From an uncultured Eubacteriales bacterium (GTDB lineage Bacteria > Bacillota > Clostridia > Lachnospirales > Lachnospiraceae), in NCBI GenBank assembly GCA_949292795.1, contig CASFBR010000030.1:1-38550 (forward strand): a stretch of 38,550 bases of DNA, read 5' to 3'. The notes under the pieces are model-generated. The model saw only the letters and a list, made by a program, of their open reading frames with translations. It ran no database searches and was not told the origin of the DNA. The position numbers and the translations under genes were made by a program. This document shows, piece after piece, positions 14,273 through 25,785 of the stretch (position 1 is the first letter of the stretch; each line of letters starts with the position of its first letter).

Positions 14273-15451
14273 CTATCTCCTACCTCCCGGAGTAAAACGC
14301 CGAAGCATGGGAACAAGCTGTGCCAACGTTTCCATACATGCATCGATTTCTTCCTTTGTCGTCTCGAAACTAAAACTAAACCGGATCGTCGCATCCAGAT
14401 ATATTTTTTCAACACCAATAGCCTTAAGCGTACCGCTGATGGCCGGATGATTGGATGAGCAGGCAGAACCGGAGGACACATAAAAGCCCCGCTCTTCCAG
14501 CGCATGAAGCAGTACCTCCGCCCGTATCTGTTCAAAGCTGACGCTGACAATATGGGGGGCAGGCCCGCAAAAGCCTTCCTGACGCTCAGACCAGCCGTTG
14601 ACCACGGTTTTATCAATTTCATGTATCCGGCGGATAAAATAACTGCGCAGTTCATAAAGGCGGTCAATCTTTTCATCAAAGTCATCAAACACTTCCAATA
14701 CCGCCTCGGACAGTCCGGCAATGCCCGGAACATTTTCAGTTCCCGAGCGCCTGTCCTTTTGCTGGCCTCCGCCAAGGATCAGCGGCCGCACCTTCGCCCT
14801 GTCACGGATATAGAGAAAACCCACGCCCTTGGGGCCGTGAAGCTTGTGGGCGCTTACGCTGAGCAGATCGATGCCAAGCCGCTTCGGATGAATGACAAGC
14901 TTTCCAAAGCCCTGAATGGCATCTACATGCAGCAGTGCGGACGGATTTTTTTCTTTGATGATCCTGCCGATCTCATCTAACGGCTCGATGGTGCCGATCT
15001 CATTGTTGACGCACATCACCGATACGAGAATCGTATCCGGCCGTATGGCCGCCCTTAATGCCTCTGTGTCCACGGTTCCATGAGCATCCACCGGCAGCCA
15101 GGTCACCTCAAAGCCCTGCTTTTCCAGATAGAGCATCGGATTGTAAACGGATGCATGCTCAATGCGGGTCGTAATCAGATGGCGTCCGGCTCTTTGATTG
15201 GCATAAGCGGCGCCGATGATGGCCATATTGTTTGATTCGGTTCCACCGGAGGTAAATACGATCTCCCGCGCAGATACCTTAAGCACATCGGCAATGCGTT
15301 CCTGTGCCGTTTTTATATAGTGCTCGGCCTCCAGCCCTTTCGTATGCAGTGCCGAAGGATTCCCGTAATTTTGCTGCATCGCCTCCATCATCACACGGCA
15401 CACACCGTCATACACGCGGGTCGTAGCCGCATTATCAAAATAGGCTCCCAT
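14273..15451 (-). CDS. Cysteine desulfurase (IscS/NifS type, ThiI partner)
   Basis: A 392-residue PLP enzyme that removes sulfur from cysteine. It begins YFDNAATT, and contains FTSGGTESNN, IEHASV, the PLP lysine in SAHKLHGPKG (K203), GGGQQKDRRSGTEN and the active-site cysteine in SSGSACSS (C331). Order and spacing (start overlapping the rsmE stop by one base, stop abutting thiI) mark it as a dedicated donor for ThiI, like Bacillus NifZ. No iscU, iscR or other Fe-S scaffold genes are near, which argues against a general Fe-S role. Confidence 0.93.
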   Translation of the reverse strand: MGAYFDNAATTRVYDGVCRVMMEAMQQNYGNPSALHTKGLEAEHYIKTAQERIADVLKVSAREIVFTSGGTESNNMAIIGAAYANQRAGRHLITTRIEHASVYNPMLYLEKQGFEVTWLPVDAHGTVDTEALRAAIRPDTILVSVMCVNNEIGTIEPLDEIGRIIKEKNPSALLHVDAIQGFGKLVIHPKRLGIDLLSVSAHKLHGPKGVGFLYIRDRAKVRPLILGGGQQKDRRSGTENVPGIAGLSEAVLEVFDDFDEKIDRLYELRSYFIRRIHEIDKTVVNGWSERQEGFCGPAPHIVSVSFEQIRAEVLLHALEERGFYVSSGSACSSNHPAISGTLKAIGVEKIYLDATIRFSFSFETTKEEIDACMETLAQLVPMLRRFTPGGRR

Positions 15452-16245
15452 TATTCGTTCCTCCCGTTTAAAATCGGTTCATTTTCATGTGCACGACCGT
15501 CACATGCGTCATCCTCCAGTTCAAACATAAGGATGGACAGCACGGCAAGCCCCGCAGTCTCTGTGCGCAAAATCCGGCGGCCGAGGGTCATCGTCTTTGC
15601 TCCGGCAGCCTGCGCAGCAGCCACCTCATCCGGAGTAAAGCCTCCTTCCGGGCCAATAAAAATACCGATACTCTTTTTGCCTTTAAGCCCGTCCACAAGG
15701 CTGCGGGCCGCATCCATCCCCTGTGCCCGCTCATAAGGCATAATGCAGGCATCCATCGTACCTGCCATGGTCAATGCCTCCTTAAAGGTCACCGGCGCAG
15801 CCACCTGAGGGATCAGCCCTCTGCCGGACTGCTTGGCTGCGCTTTCAGCGACAGACTGCCACCGCGCCAGCCTTTTGCCGGTCTTTTTCTCATCCAGTTT
15901 AACGATCGTGCGGGCGGTAATCACCGGGATGACCGCGCTAACGCCAAGCTCCACAGCCTTTTGGATGATCAGCTCCATCTTATCGCCCTTGGGAAGCCCC
16001 TGGAAAAGGTACAGCTTTGTCTTAAGCTCCACATAAGAATCCCAGGAATTTTCAATATGTAAATAAATCTGCTCACGGCCGATCTCATGGATCGTACAAA
16101 AATAATCTCTGCCGCAGCCATCGCTGACCGAGAGTGTATCCCCGCAGGACATGCGCAGCACATTTTTAATATGATTGACGTCATTTCCCGTCACCGTGAT
16201 GGTCTGCCCGTCCACCTGTCCGGGCTGTACGAAAAATCTTGGCAT
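15451..16245 (-). CDS. rsmE: 16S rRNA (uracil-1498-N3)-methyltransferase RsmE
   Basis: A 264-residue SPOUT-class methyltransferase. The N-terminal PUA-like part starts MPRFFVQPGQV and contains HIKNVLRM; the knotted SAM-binding part has QKAVELGVSAVIPV, the family signature IGPEGGFTPDEV and LGRRILRTETA. A C-terminal tail of about 20 residues is not conserved. ATG 16245 is chosen because GAGGTG lies eight bases before it and because MPRFF is the family start. Downstream of prmA, as in Bacillus yqeT-yqeU. The 154 bases between prmA and rsmE hold nothing I recognise. Confidence 0.94.
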   Translation of the reverse strand: MPRFFVQPGQVDGQTITVTGNDVNHIKNVLRMSCGDTLSVSDGCGRDYFCTIHEIGREQIYLHIENSWDSYVELKTKLYLFQGLPKGDKMELIIQKAVELGVSAVIPVITARTIVKLDEKKTGKRLARWQSVAESAAKQSGRGLIPQVAAPVTFKEALTMAGTMDACIMPYERAQGMDAARSLVDGLKGKKSIGIFIGPEGGFTPDEVAAAQAAGAKTMTLGRRILRTETAGLAVLSILMFELEDDACDGRAHENEPILNGRNE

Positions 16246-16399
16246 CTGCCTGTCACCTCTTTTTACCATAAGCATCAGCCATGGGGCTGAATCATCAACA
16301 ACCAAAAGGCTCCCGCTTTGCAGTATTCTTTGCCCGAAGCGGGCTGCACAAACGATATTCTCCGACTTACAGAGGATTTCATCTTAGCACACCTGCTTT

Positions 16400-17371
16400 T
16401 CATCTGTCAACGCCAAATACATTTCTTGCTGTAAAGGATACCCACTCGCCGCTTGTTGTCATTTCCACGATTTCAAATCCATTTTCAAGAAGCGCCGCGC
16501 GGACGCGCTCCGCCTTAACGTCAAGAATCCCCGAGGAAATAAACAGTGCTCCGGGCTTCATTGTTTCCCGGATCACACCGGAAAGCGGAATAATAATGTC
16601 CGCCAGGATATTCGCGACAACAATGTCAAACTTTTCGGTGCCGACCTGATGTCTGAAATTTTCGTCCGTAATCACATCGCCGCACAAAATCTTCAGCCGG
16701 TTCATATCAATGGCATTGCCCCGGGCATTTTCAAGAGCAGCCGTGACCGCATGGGGATCAATATCCGTTGCGACAGCTTCACGGATGCCAAGCATCATTC
16801 CGATAATGGATAAAATACCGCTGCCGCAGCCCACATCCAGCAGACAGTGCTCCGGCTTTAAATATTTTTTCAGCTGAGTAATGCACAACCGTGTCGTATG
16901 GTGCATACCGGTGCCAAATGATGTCCCCGGGTCCAGTTCCACCACAAGTGTCCCTTCAGGTACATCGGTCAGCGTTTCCCAGGTTGGCTTGATAATAATT
17001 TCATCATCGACTTTAAAAGGCTTCCAATATTTTTTCCAGTTATTCATCCAGTCCTCGTCCGCAGTCTCTGACTTCACGATCGAAGCCTCTCCGATGTCCA
17101 CAAAGTCTCTCAATTCGTAAATTGCCGCGAGAACACGCTGCAATGTATCCTCGTGATCATCCTTCGGATCGATATAAAAAGAAACAAGTGCCTTGCCGTC
17201 ATCCGGGCCAAGCTCCGGAAGAATATCAATAAACATCTGTTTTTTTTCATCCTCGGACAGAGGCACCTTATCTTCGATTTCAATTCCCTCGATTCCAAGC
17301 TCCCCAAGGGTGTAGCTGATCATATCCACTGCCTGCGTTGTGGTCGTGAGCGTATATTTATTCCACTTCAA
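16400..17371 (-). CDS. prmA: Ribosomal protein L11 methyltransferase PrmA
   Basis: A 323-residue SAM-dependent enzyme that trimethylates lysines of ribosomal protein L11. It carries ELDPGTSFGTGMHHTT, the SAM loop LLDVGCGSGILSI, ATDIDPHAV and the catalytic-type motif VVANILADII. The N-terminal domain that recognises L11 (about residues 1-110) is present. Translation starts at a TTG (17371), supported by AAGGAGG nine bases upstream. It follows dnaJ as in Bacillus, but 171 bases with an inverted repeat separate them, so it may be partly independent of the heat-shock operon. Confidence 0.94.
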   Translation of the reverse strand: MKWNKYTLTTTTQAVDMISYTLGELGIEGIEIEDKVPLSEDEKKQMFIDILPELGPDDGKALVSFYIDPKDDHEDTLQRVLAAIYELRDFVDIGEASIVKSETADEDWMNNWKKYWKPFKVDDEIIIKPTWETLTDVPEGTLVVELDPGTSFGTGMHHTTRLCITQLKKYLKPEHCLLDVGCGSGILSIIGMMLGIREAVATDIDPHAVTAALENARGNAIDMNRLKILCGDVITDENFRHQVGTEKFDIVVANILADIIIPLSGVIRETMKPGALFISSGILDVKAERVRAALLENGFEIVEMTTSGEWVSFTARNVFGVDR

Positions 17372-17501
17372 ATCCTGTGTCCTCCTTATATTCTCTATAT
17401 ACGGTCATCGATATGCATAAATCTGTACGCGGCCCGTTCCCGTACCGGCATATGTCCTTGAGCCATGCACGATTAAGCAAACAATTTTATCATAACACAA
17501 C

Positions 17502-17539
17502 ATCAGGCAGTCCGCAAACGAATTTGAGAACTGCCTGAT
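17502..17539 (-). terminator. Inverted repeat after dnaJ
   Basis: A perfect ten-base-pair stem (17502-17511 and 17530-17539) with an 18-base loop lies just after the dnaJ stop codon. On the minus strand the following bases are moderately T-rich (GTTGTGTT). It may terminate part of the transcripts before prmA or protect the mRNA end. Confidence 0.5.
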
Positions 17540-17542
17540 TTT

Positions 17543-18739
17543 CTAATCTTCAAAAGCTTCCTTCACTTTATCCATAAAGCTCTTTTTCTTTTTATGTTCG
17601 CTATTCTGATTATTTTGTCCGCCGGCGGCTGCATCGACACTTTCGCCTCTTAAGGAAGCGTCAAACTGCCGCAGCAGCTCCTTCTGCTCATTATTCAGAC
17701 GTTCCGGCACCTGAACGACCAGAGTGACATAGTGGTCGCCGCGGACATTTTTATTGCGGATCGTCGGCACACCCTTGCCCTTTAAGCGGATGCGGGTATC
17801 GGTCTGAGTCCCCGGACGGATATTCTGAATCACATCGCCGTCCACCGTCTGGATCGTAATATCCCCGCCAAGCGCTGCCTGAGCAAATGAAATCGGCACG
17901 GTGGAATAAATATCAAAATCCTGCCGCTGGAAAATCGGATGCCGGTCCACGGTAATCCCCACAAGAAGATCGCCTCTTGGCCCGCCGTTTGTTCCCGGCT
18001 CGCCTTTTCCGCGGATACGCACGCTCTGACCGGAATCAATACCGGCAGGGATCGGAATCTCGATGGTCTTTTTATTTTTAATGTAGCCGGTTCCGCCGCA
18101 GTCTGTACACTTTTCCTTAACGATCTTACCGGTTCCGTGGCAATCCGGACACGTCTGAACATTACGCACTGCGCCGAACAATGACTGCTGGGTATACACA
18201 ACCTGACCTTTGCCGCCGCACTTTGGACAGGTCTCCGGCTGAGTTCCCGGCTTTGCCCCGGTGCCGTGGCAGTGCGGACATTCATCCTTTAAATTGATCT
18301 CAATTCGCTTGTCCACACCAAACACAGCCTCCATAAAGGAAATCCGCATATTGATTTTGACATTCGCACCCTGCATCGGGCCGTTGTAGGCTCTGCGGCT
18401 TCTGCCGCCGCCAAACAGATCGCCAAATATGTCGCCGAAAATATCGCCCATATCGCCGCCAAAATCGAAGCCGCCAAAACCACCGAAGCCGCCGGCGCCG
18501 CCGCCCTGTTCAAAGGCCGCATGACCCAACTGGTCATAGTGGCGCCGCTTTTCCGGGTCACTTAGCACCGCATAAGCTTCCGAGGCTTCCTTAAACTTTG
18601 CTTCCGCCTCTTTATCTCCCGGATTAATATCGGGATGGTACTTCTTAGCAAGCTGGCGATAAGCTTTTTTTAATTCAGCATCTGTTGCGGTCTTGGATAC
18701 GCCCAAGACCTCATAATAATCTCTCTTTGTCTCTGCCAT
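17543..18739 (-). CDS. dnaJ: Chaperone protein DnaJ
   Basis: A 398-residue class I J-protein that stimulates DnaK ATPase activity. The J domain has YHPDIN with the HPD motif. A glycine-phenylalanine-rich linker ([19 protein letters not shown]) follows, then four zinc-binding repeats [24 protein letters not shown] and CTDCGGTG, and the C-terminal substrate domains. The lysine-rich C-terminal tail is less conserved. Third chaperone gene of the hrcA-grpE-dnaK-dnaJ operon; the gap to dnaK is 105 bases with no clear terminator. Confidence 0.97.
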   Translation of the reverse strand: MAETKRDYYEVLGVSKTATDAELKKAYRQLAKKYHPDINPGDKEAEAKFKEASEAYAVLSDPEKRRHYDQLGHAAFEQGGGAGGFGGFGGFDFGGDMGDIFGDIFGDLFGGGRSRRAYNGPMQGANVKINMRISFMEAVFGVDKRIEINLKDECPHCHGTGAKPGTQPETCPKCGGKGQVVYTQQSLFGAVRNVQTCPDCHGTGKIVKEKCTDCGGTGYIKNKKTIEIPIPAGIDSGQSVRIRGKGEPGTNGGPRGDLLVGITVDRHPIFQRQDFDIYSTVPISFAQAALGGDITIQTVDGDVIQNIRPGTQTDTRIRLKGKGVPTIRNKNVRGDHYVTLVVQVPERLNNEQKELLRQFDASLRGESVDAAAGGQNNQNSEHKKKKSFMDKVKEAFED

Positions 18740-18844
18740 AACTTATCTCCATTCTGCACAAGACGCGGCCTGCCACCAACTGTGACAGACCGTATCTTAT
18801 CGTTACTGCAAACGGACGCTTGCCATCTGCATCATCACTCTATA

Positions 18845-20734
<1,890 letters not shown>

Positions 20735-20773
20735 CTAAAATCAGCGGCCGCATTTTATACGGCCCAAAGCTTG

Positions 20774-21451
20774 TTATTCTGCCACAATAACCATACTGTG
20801 CCGGAGCACTTTATCTTTATACATATAACCCTTCTGAAGCTCCTGAACCACATAACCGGATTCATATTCTTCACTCGGGCTTTGCATCACTGCGTTATGG
20901 AAGTTCGGGTCAAACTCTTTACCTGCGGCATCAATTTCTGTCACGCCTGCGGCATTTAAAATACCGATAAGCTTTTTATAGATCATCTCCATGCCCTTGG
21001 CAAAGGAGCTCTCCTTATCTTCCTCGGTCAGAGCCGCCAGCCCGCGTTCCATATCATCGATCACCGGAAGTATCTTTTCGATAATATCGGATGCACCGCT
21101 GTCAAACATCTGTGCCTTTTCCTTCTCCGTGCGCTTGCGGAAGTTGTCAAATTCAGCCATCTGACGCATCACACGGTCTGTCAGCTCTTCGATCTGCTGA
21201 TCCTTTTTGTCTTTCTTTTTATCCTTCTTGCCGAAGAAACGGGACTTTTTCCTGCTGTCCTCGTCTGAGTCATCATCAGAAGGCTCATCCTGCGTGTCAT
21301 CACCGGCGGCATCTGACGTTCCGGCAGCTTCCTCCGGCGTATCCTCCGATACTTCTTCGCCCGCGGTATCTTCCGCGTTTACACCAGCTTCACCGGTCTT
21401 CGCAGCTTCCTCCTTTAATGCTTCATCGTTCTCTCTATTCAAATCTGCCAC
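20774..21451 (-). CDS. grpE: Nucleotide exchange factor GrpE
   Basis: A 225-residue GrpE that releases ADP from DnaK. Roughly the first 75 residues are acidic and low in complexity (many E, D, S, A), an unfolded N-terminus longer than usual, followed by a lysine-rich stretch (KKDKKDKKDQQ). The conserved core has a coiled coil with FDNFRKRTEKEK, ILPVIDDMERGL and the C-terminal DPNFHNAVMQ and VVQELQKGYMYKDKVLRHSMV. GTG at 21451 is preferred because GAGGTG lies six bases before it; GTG 21460 is the alternative. Confidence 0.95.
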   Translation of the reverse strand: MADLNRENDEALKEEAAKTGEAGVNAEDTAGEEVSEDTPEEAAGTSDAAGDDTQDEPSDDDSDEDSRKKSRFFGKKDKKKDKKDQQIEELTDRVMRQMAEFDNFRKRTEKEKAQMFDSGASDIIEKILPVIDDMERGLAALTEEDKESSFAKGMEMIYKKLIGILNAAGVTEIDAAGKEFDPNFHNAVMQSPSEEYESGYVVQELQKGYMYKDKVLRHSMVIVAE

Positions 21452-21465
21452 TGCATTCACCTCTT

Positions 21466-22500
21466 CTATTTCTTCTTAAATATCGCATCCAGTTGATTCA
21501 TCATCGTCTGAAGATTATTCACAACCTTTTGATAATCCATCCGCTTTGGCCCCACAATACCAATGGTGCCCGAAACGCCTTCTTCCAATTCGTAGGTTGC
21601 AGTGACGATACTGCAATCTTTCATGGACTTCACCGGAGATTCTGAACCGATATACACCTGTATGCCGTGATTTTCTCCGTCATCGTTTTCAGAATTTTCT
21701 TCGATCAGATGGACCAGCGCCTGCTTCTCCTCAAAGGTAGACATTAAAAGCTTTGCCTGCTCCCGGTCGCCAAGCTCCGGATAGCTTAAAAGATTTGTTG
21801 CGCCGCTTGTATAAATCTCCACATCATCCTCTTCCTGGATCGCCTGCGCGATGGCATCGATCACATCGCTGACCACCTTACTGTGGCCCTCTGCCTGAAC
21901 CTTCAGCTTCTGAATCATCTCCATATTGATCTCCTGAAGGCTCAGTCCCTGAAGAAATGTGTTCAGCAGAATATTGAGCTTGACAACATCCTCCTGCTTC
22001 ACCGGAAACTCGCTGTTGATCAGTTTGTTTTTAATAATATTGCCCTCGATCATGATCACGACAAGAATCTGTGTCTCATCAACCTTGGACAGCTGAATAA
22101 AACGAAGCTTATTGCGCTTATACTGAGGTGTTGAGATCAGAGACGCATAATTGGTATTCACTGCCAGAAGCTTTGCAACCTGCTTTAAAAGCTGATCGAC
22201 CTTATCCGCCTTCTGGAGCATGATCTCTTTCATCTCATCAACCTGAGCGATCTTATCCTTCATCAGGTTATCCACATAAAAGCGATAGCCCTTATCCGAA
22301 GGGATACGTCCCGCAGAGGTATGGGGCTGGATAATGTAGCCCATCTCCTCCAGATCCGCCATCTCATTTCGGATGGTCGCTGAACTTAAATTGAGGTCCG
22401 TGAATTTCGAGATCGTCCGTGAACCTACCGGCTCACCGGTATCAAGATACGTCTGAATGATCGCATTTAAAATCTTAACTTTTCTTTCATCCAAATTCAC
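21466..22500 (-). CDS. hrcA: Heat-inducible transcription repressor HrcA
   Basis: A 344-residue repressor that binds CIRCE and needs GroEL to fold in an active form. The N-terminal winged helix has LNAIIQTYLDTGEPVGSRTI and LSSATIRNEMADLE, followed by HTSAGRIPSDKGYRFYV; the C-terminal GAF-like domain carries GTIGIVGPKRMDY. Start is a GTG with AAAGGAG seven bases upstream. First gene of the heat-shock operon and autoregulated through the perfect CIRCE 27 bases upstream of its start. Normal length. Confidence 0.97.
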   Translation of the reverse strand: MNLDERKVKILNAIIQTYLDTGEPVGSRTISKFTDLNLSSATIRNEMADLEEMGYIIQPHTSAGRIPSDKGYRFYVDNLMKDKIAQVDEMKEIMLQKADKVDQLLKQVAKLLAVNTNYASLISTPQYKRNKLRFIQLSKVDETQILVVIMIEGNIIKNKLINSEFPVKQEDVVKLNILLNTFLQGLSLQEINMEMIQKLKVQAEGHSKVVSDVIDAIAQAIQEEDDVEIYTSGATNLLSYPELGDREQAKLLMSTFEEKQALVHLIEENSENDDGENHGIQVYIGSESPVKSMKDCSIVTATYELEEGVSGTIGIVGPKRMDYQKVVNNLQTMMNQLDAIFKKK

Positions 22501-22526
22501 CGAATCACTCCTTTCAGCTTATGTTA

Positions 22527-22553
22527 TTAGCACTCAATCAACTAGAGTGCTAA
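22527..22553. promoter_or_regulatory. CIRCE operator (HrcA-binding site)
   Basis: TTAGCACTC (22527-22535), nine bases, GAGTGCTAA (22545-22553): a perfect match to the CIRCE consensus. It lies between the promoter and the hrcA start, at or just after the expected transcription start. Confidence 0.98.
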
Positions 22554-22567
22554 TACCTTATGTACAT

Positions 22568-22596
22568 AAAATAGCACTATCTTTTTCTTTTGTCAA
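22568..22596 (-). promoter_or_regulatory. Sigma-A promoter of the hrcA operon
   Basis: On the minus strand TTGACA (22596-22591), 17 bases, TATTTT (22573-22568). The CIRCE follows 14 bases downstream, so HrcA binding would block initiation or early elongation. Confidence 0.88.
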
Positions 22597-22615
22597 TAGC
22601 TGATTCAAAAAAATC

Positions 22616-22694
22616 ACAAAAAAAGTAACGATTCGGCCATGCATCCTGCGAAACGCTGCTAACACAGCGTTTCGCCGCATGACCGGATCGTTAC
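22616..22694 (-). terminator. Long terminator of hemW
   Basis: An outer imperfect 18-base arm pair (22625-22642 and 22677-22694) encloses a perfect 11-base-pair hairpin (22648-22658 and 22665-22675) with a six-base loop. On the minus strand seven T follow. The hemW stop codon lies in the first arm. It separates hemW from the hrcA promoter. Confidence 0.85.
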
Positions 22695-23875
22695 AAAAAG
22701 TCACAGAGCACATAATTGCTCAGATCAATACCATGGGCTGTCAGGGCAAGCTGTCCCGTTGCTTCTATATAATTAAGCAGCCCTTCACGGCAATGACGGT
22801 CAATCGGTTCGCCATAAACCTCCATAAAGCTCACGCCGAAATCCTTCCGAAAATCCCGGTCATTTACACCGGATGTGAGACGCAGCCCGAGAAACATAAA
22901 CTCTGCCATGGCATCCTCACGGCTTATAAGCTGGATATGCTCATGGCACCGGTCCGCTTCCGCTTCAGAAACACTGCCCTTTATGGCCGTTTCACCAAAG
23001 GCAGCAATGTATTTTTTCATATCCCGTGTATTATCAAACCGGCGGCCATTAATCAGGCTTGAGGCACCAAGCCCAAGCCCCAGATACGGGACACGGCGCC
23101 AGTAGCCAATATTATGGCGGCACTCAAAGCCCGGCCGGGCATAGTTGGAAATCTCATAGCGTTCATAGCCATAGCGGGCAAGCAGCGCTTCCGTGCGAAC
23201 GTACATCTGCCGCTCTGTATCCTCATCTGGCAGCGGCGGCGCCATGGAAGCATTTTCTTCTTTTTCATCCCCGTAAAGCTTTGCAAAGGGTGTCCCTTCT
23301 TCAATAATCAGGCTGTAAGCAGAAATGTGCTCCGGTTCAAAAGCAGCCGCTGCTTTCAGCGTCCGCTCCCAGGAAGAAAGCGTCTGCCCCGGGAGCGCGG
23401 ACATTAAATCGACATTAATATTTCTGATCCCGGCGGCTCTTGCCATATCAAAGCTTTTACAAAAGTCCGCGTATTTATGGATACGGCCAAGGCAGGCCAG
23501 TTCCCGGTCGCTGGCAGACTGGAGCCCGAGACTTAAACGGTTGACCCCGGCATCTGTCATGGCACGAAGGAAGTCCATGTGCAGTGTGCCCGGATTTGCC
23601 TCCAGCGTAATTTCACAGTCCGGGTTTACAAAAAAGCGGCGTCTGAGTGTATCCATAAGCATGGTCAGCTCTCCGGGCGTCATTAATGAAGGCGTTCCGC
23701 CGCCAATAAAGATCGTCTCTACCGTATCGCGGCGGACAAACGCCGACATTGCGGTGATCTCTCCAAGCAGGGCCTGTACATATCCGGCCCGCTGCGCTTC
23801 ATCTGCAGGTGCTGATAAAAAATCACAATAGCTGCACTTTTTTACACAAAATGGATAATGTATATAAAGCTCCAT
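22691..23875 (-). CDS. hemW: Heme chaperone HemW (radical SAM)
   Basis: A 394-residue radical SAM protein. CVKKCSYCDF (C10, C14, C17) binds the Fe-S cluster; IFIGGGTPS, EANPG and RLSLGLQS are radical SAM core motifs; HNIGYW matches the heme-binding HNxxYW motif of HemW. Older annotations call it oxygen-independent coproporphyrinogen oxidase, but the HemW features favour heme delivery. It starts 17 bases after lepA and is probably co-transcribed from the lepA promoter. Same order as in Bacillus. Confidence 0.93.
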   Translation of the reverse strand: MELYIHYPFCVKKCSYCDFLSAPADEAQRAGYVQALLGEITAMSAFVRRDTVETIFIGGGTPSLMTPGELTMLMDTLRRRFFVNPDCEITLEANPGTLHMDFLRAMTDAGVNRLSLGLQSASDRELACLGRIHKYADFCKSFDMARAAGIRNINVDLMSALPGQTLSSWERTLKAAAAFEPEHISAYSLIIEEGTPFAKLYGDEKEENASMAPPLPDEDTERQMYVRTEALLARYGYERYEISNYARPGFECRHNIGYWRRVPYLGLGLGASSLINGRRFDNTRDMKKYIAAFGETAIKGSVSEAEADRCHEHIQLISREDAMAEFMFLGLRLTSGVNDRDFRKDFGVSFMEVYGEPIDRHCREGLLNYIEATGQLALTAHGIDLSNYVLCDFL

Positions 23876-23891
23876 AAATCTCTGCCCTTAT

Positions 23892-25703
23892 TTAGCGGTC
23901 ATCCAGCTTTAAAACGCTCATAAAGGCTTTCTGCGGGATTTCCACATTGCCGACCTGGCGCATCCGCTTTTTGCCTTCCTTCTGCTTTTCCAGCAGCTTT
24001 CGTTTACGGCTGATGTCACCGCCGTAGCACTTGGCCAGCACATCCTTGCGCAGCGCCTTCACGGTCTCGCGGGCAATGATCTTGCTGCCGATTGCGGCCT
24101 GGATCGGAATTTCAAAAAGCTGACGCGGGATTTCTTCTTTAAGCTTCTCACACATTTTACGTCCGCGCTCATAAGCGGAGCCTTCAAATACGATAAAGGA
24201 CAGGGCGTCCACCTCTTCACGGTTCACAAGAATATCAAGCTTGCACAGATCGGAGCGCTGATAGCCCTTCATCTCATAATCAAACGATGCGTAGCCTCTG
24301 GACCTTGATTTTAGAGCATCAAAAAAATCATAGATGATCTCATTGAGCGGGAGTTCATATTTCAACATCGCGCGGGTCGTCTCCATATATTCCATCCCGA
24401 GGTAAGTCCCCCGGCGCTCCTGGCATAAATCCATGATCGGGCCGATGTAATCGGTCGTCACCATGATCTCCGCGGACACTACCGGCTCTTCCATATACTC
24501 GATCTCCGAAGGATCCGGCAGGTTGGACGGATTTGTCAGATCGATCACCTCGCCGTTTGTCTTATGTACTTTATATACAACCGACGGTGCCGTTGTCACT
24601 AAATCCAGATTAAATTCCCGCTCCAGACGTTCCTGAATAATCTCCAGATGTAAAAGTCCGAGAAATCCGCAGCGAAAGCCAAAGCCCAGAGCGATACTTG
24701 TCTCTGCCTCAAATTGCAGGGATGCATCGTTGAGCTGAAGCTTTTCCAGGGCATCTCTTAAATCCGGATATTTGGCCCCGTCAGCGGGATACATCCCGCA
24801 AAAGACCATCGGATTGACTTTTTTATAGCCCGGAAGGGGAGCGTCACAGGGCTCCTTTGCATTGGTAATCGTATCGCCGACCCGGGTATCTTTAAGATTT
24901 TTAATGCTGGCCGTCATATAGCCGACCATCCCGGCAGTCAGCTCCTCGCAGGGGATAAACTGTCCCGGGCCAAAATAGCCGACCTCGATCACCTCAAAGC
25001 CTGCGCCGGTAGCCATCATCTTTACCGGTGTTCCTTTGGCAATGCGCCCTTCCTTCACCCTGAAAAATACGATCACACCTTTATATGGATCATACACCGC
25101 ATCAAAGATCAGCGCCTTCAGCGGCGCATTGACATCCCCGACAGGCGCCGGGATTTTAGTGATGATCTGCTCCAGCACCTCGTCCACATTCAGTCCCGTT
25201 TTGGCCGAAATTCTCGGGGCATCATGGGCTTCCAGCCCGATTACATCCTCGATCTCTGCCACGACCCGATCCGGGTCCGCACTTGGCAGATCAATTTTAT
25301 TAATGACCGGCATAATCTCCAGATCATGATCCAGCGCCAGATAAACATTCGCCAGTGTCTGGGCTTCAATTCCCTGAGCGGCATCCACGACAAGGATCGC
25401 TCCGTCACAGGCAGCCAGGCTCCGGGAAACCTCATAATTAAAATCCACATGTCCCGGTGTATCGATCAGATTATAAATATATTCATTGCCGTCCTTTGCT
25501 TTATATACAATGCGTACTGCCTGAGCCTTAATTGTAATTCCGCGCTCACGCTCCAGCTCCATATTATCCAGCACCTGATTTTGCATTTCCCGACTTGTCA
25601 GCAATCCGGTCTTTTCAATGATCCGGTCCGCAAGGGTGGACTTGCCGTGGTCAATATGGGCAATAATACAGAAATTCCGTATTCTACTCTGGTCAATGCT
25701 CAC
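23892..25703 (-). CDS. lepA: Elongation factor 4 (LepA)
   Basis: A 603-residue translational GTPase that acts on the ribosome. G motifs: AHIDHGKST (P-loop), RERGITI (G2), DTPGH (G3), NKID (G4) and SAKTG (G5); the C-terminal half has the EF4-specific end [19 protein letters not shown] at 25703 is chosen since GGAGG lies seven bases before it and the length then matches the family; an upstream ATG (25742) would add 13 unconserved residues. A promoter overlaps the 3' end of spoIIP. Confidence 0.97.
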   Translation of the reverse strand: MSIDQSRIRNFCIIAHIDHGKSTLADRIIEKTGLLTSREMQNQVLDNMELERERGITIKAQAVRIVYKAKDGNEYIYNLIDTPGHVDFNYEVSRSLAACDGAILVVDAAQGIEAQTLANVYLALDHDLEIMPVINKIDLPSADPDRVVAEIEDVIGLEAHDAPRISAKTGLNVDEVLEQIITKIPAPVGDVNAPLKALIFDAVYDPYKGVIVFFRVKEGRIAKGTPVKMMATGAGFEVIEVGYFGPGQFIPCEELTAGMVGYMTASIKNLKDTRVGDTITNAKEPCDAPLPGYKKVNPMVFCGMYPADGAKYPDLRDALEKLQLNDASLQFEAETSIALGFGFRCGFLGLLHLEIIQERLEREFNLDLVTTAPSVVYKVHKTNGEVIDLTNPSNLPDPSEIEYMEEPVVSAEIMVTTDYIGPIMDLCQERRGTYLGMEYMETTRAMLKYELPLNEIIYDFFDALKSRSRGYASFDYEMKGYQRSDLCKLDILVNREEVDALSFIVFEGSAYERGRKMCEKLKEEIPRQLFEIPIQAAIGSKIIARETVKALRKDVLAKCYGGDISRKRKLLEKQKEGKKRMRQVGNVEIPQKAFMSVLKLDDR

Positions 25704-25756
25704 GAATATTCCTCCTATTTCGTAACAATTCATCGCGTTCAAAAATCACGATTCTA

Positions 25757-25785
25757 ATTGTATCACAAAACTATTGGCCGGACAA
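25757..25785 (-). promoter_or_regulatory. Promoter for lepA-hemW
   Basis: On the minus strand TTGTCC (25785-25780), in the last codons of spoIIP, 17 bases, then TACAAT (25762-25757). It would let lepA and hemW be expressed during growth independently of the sporulation gene upstream. Confidence 0.6.
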
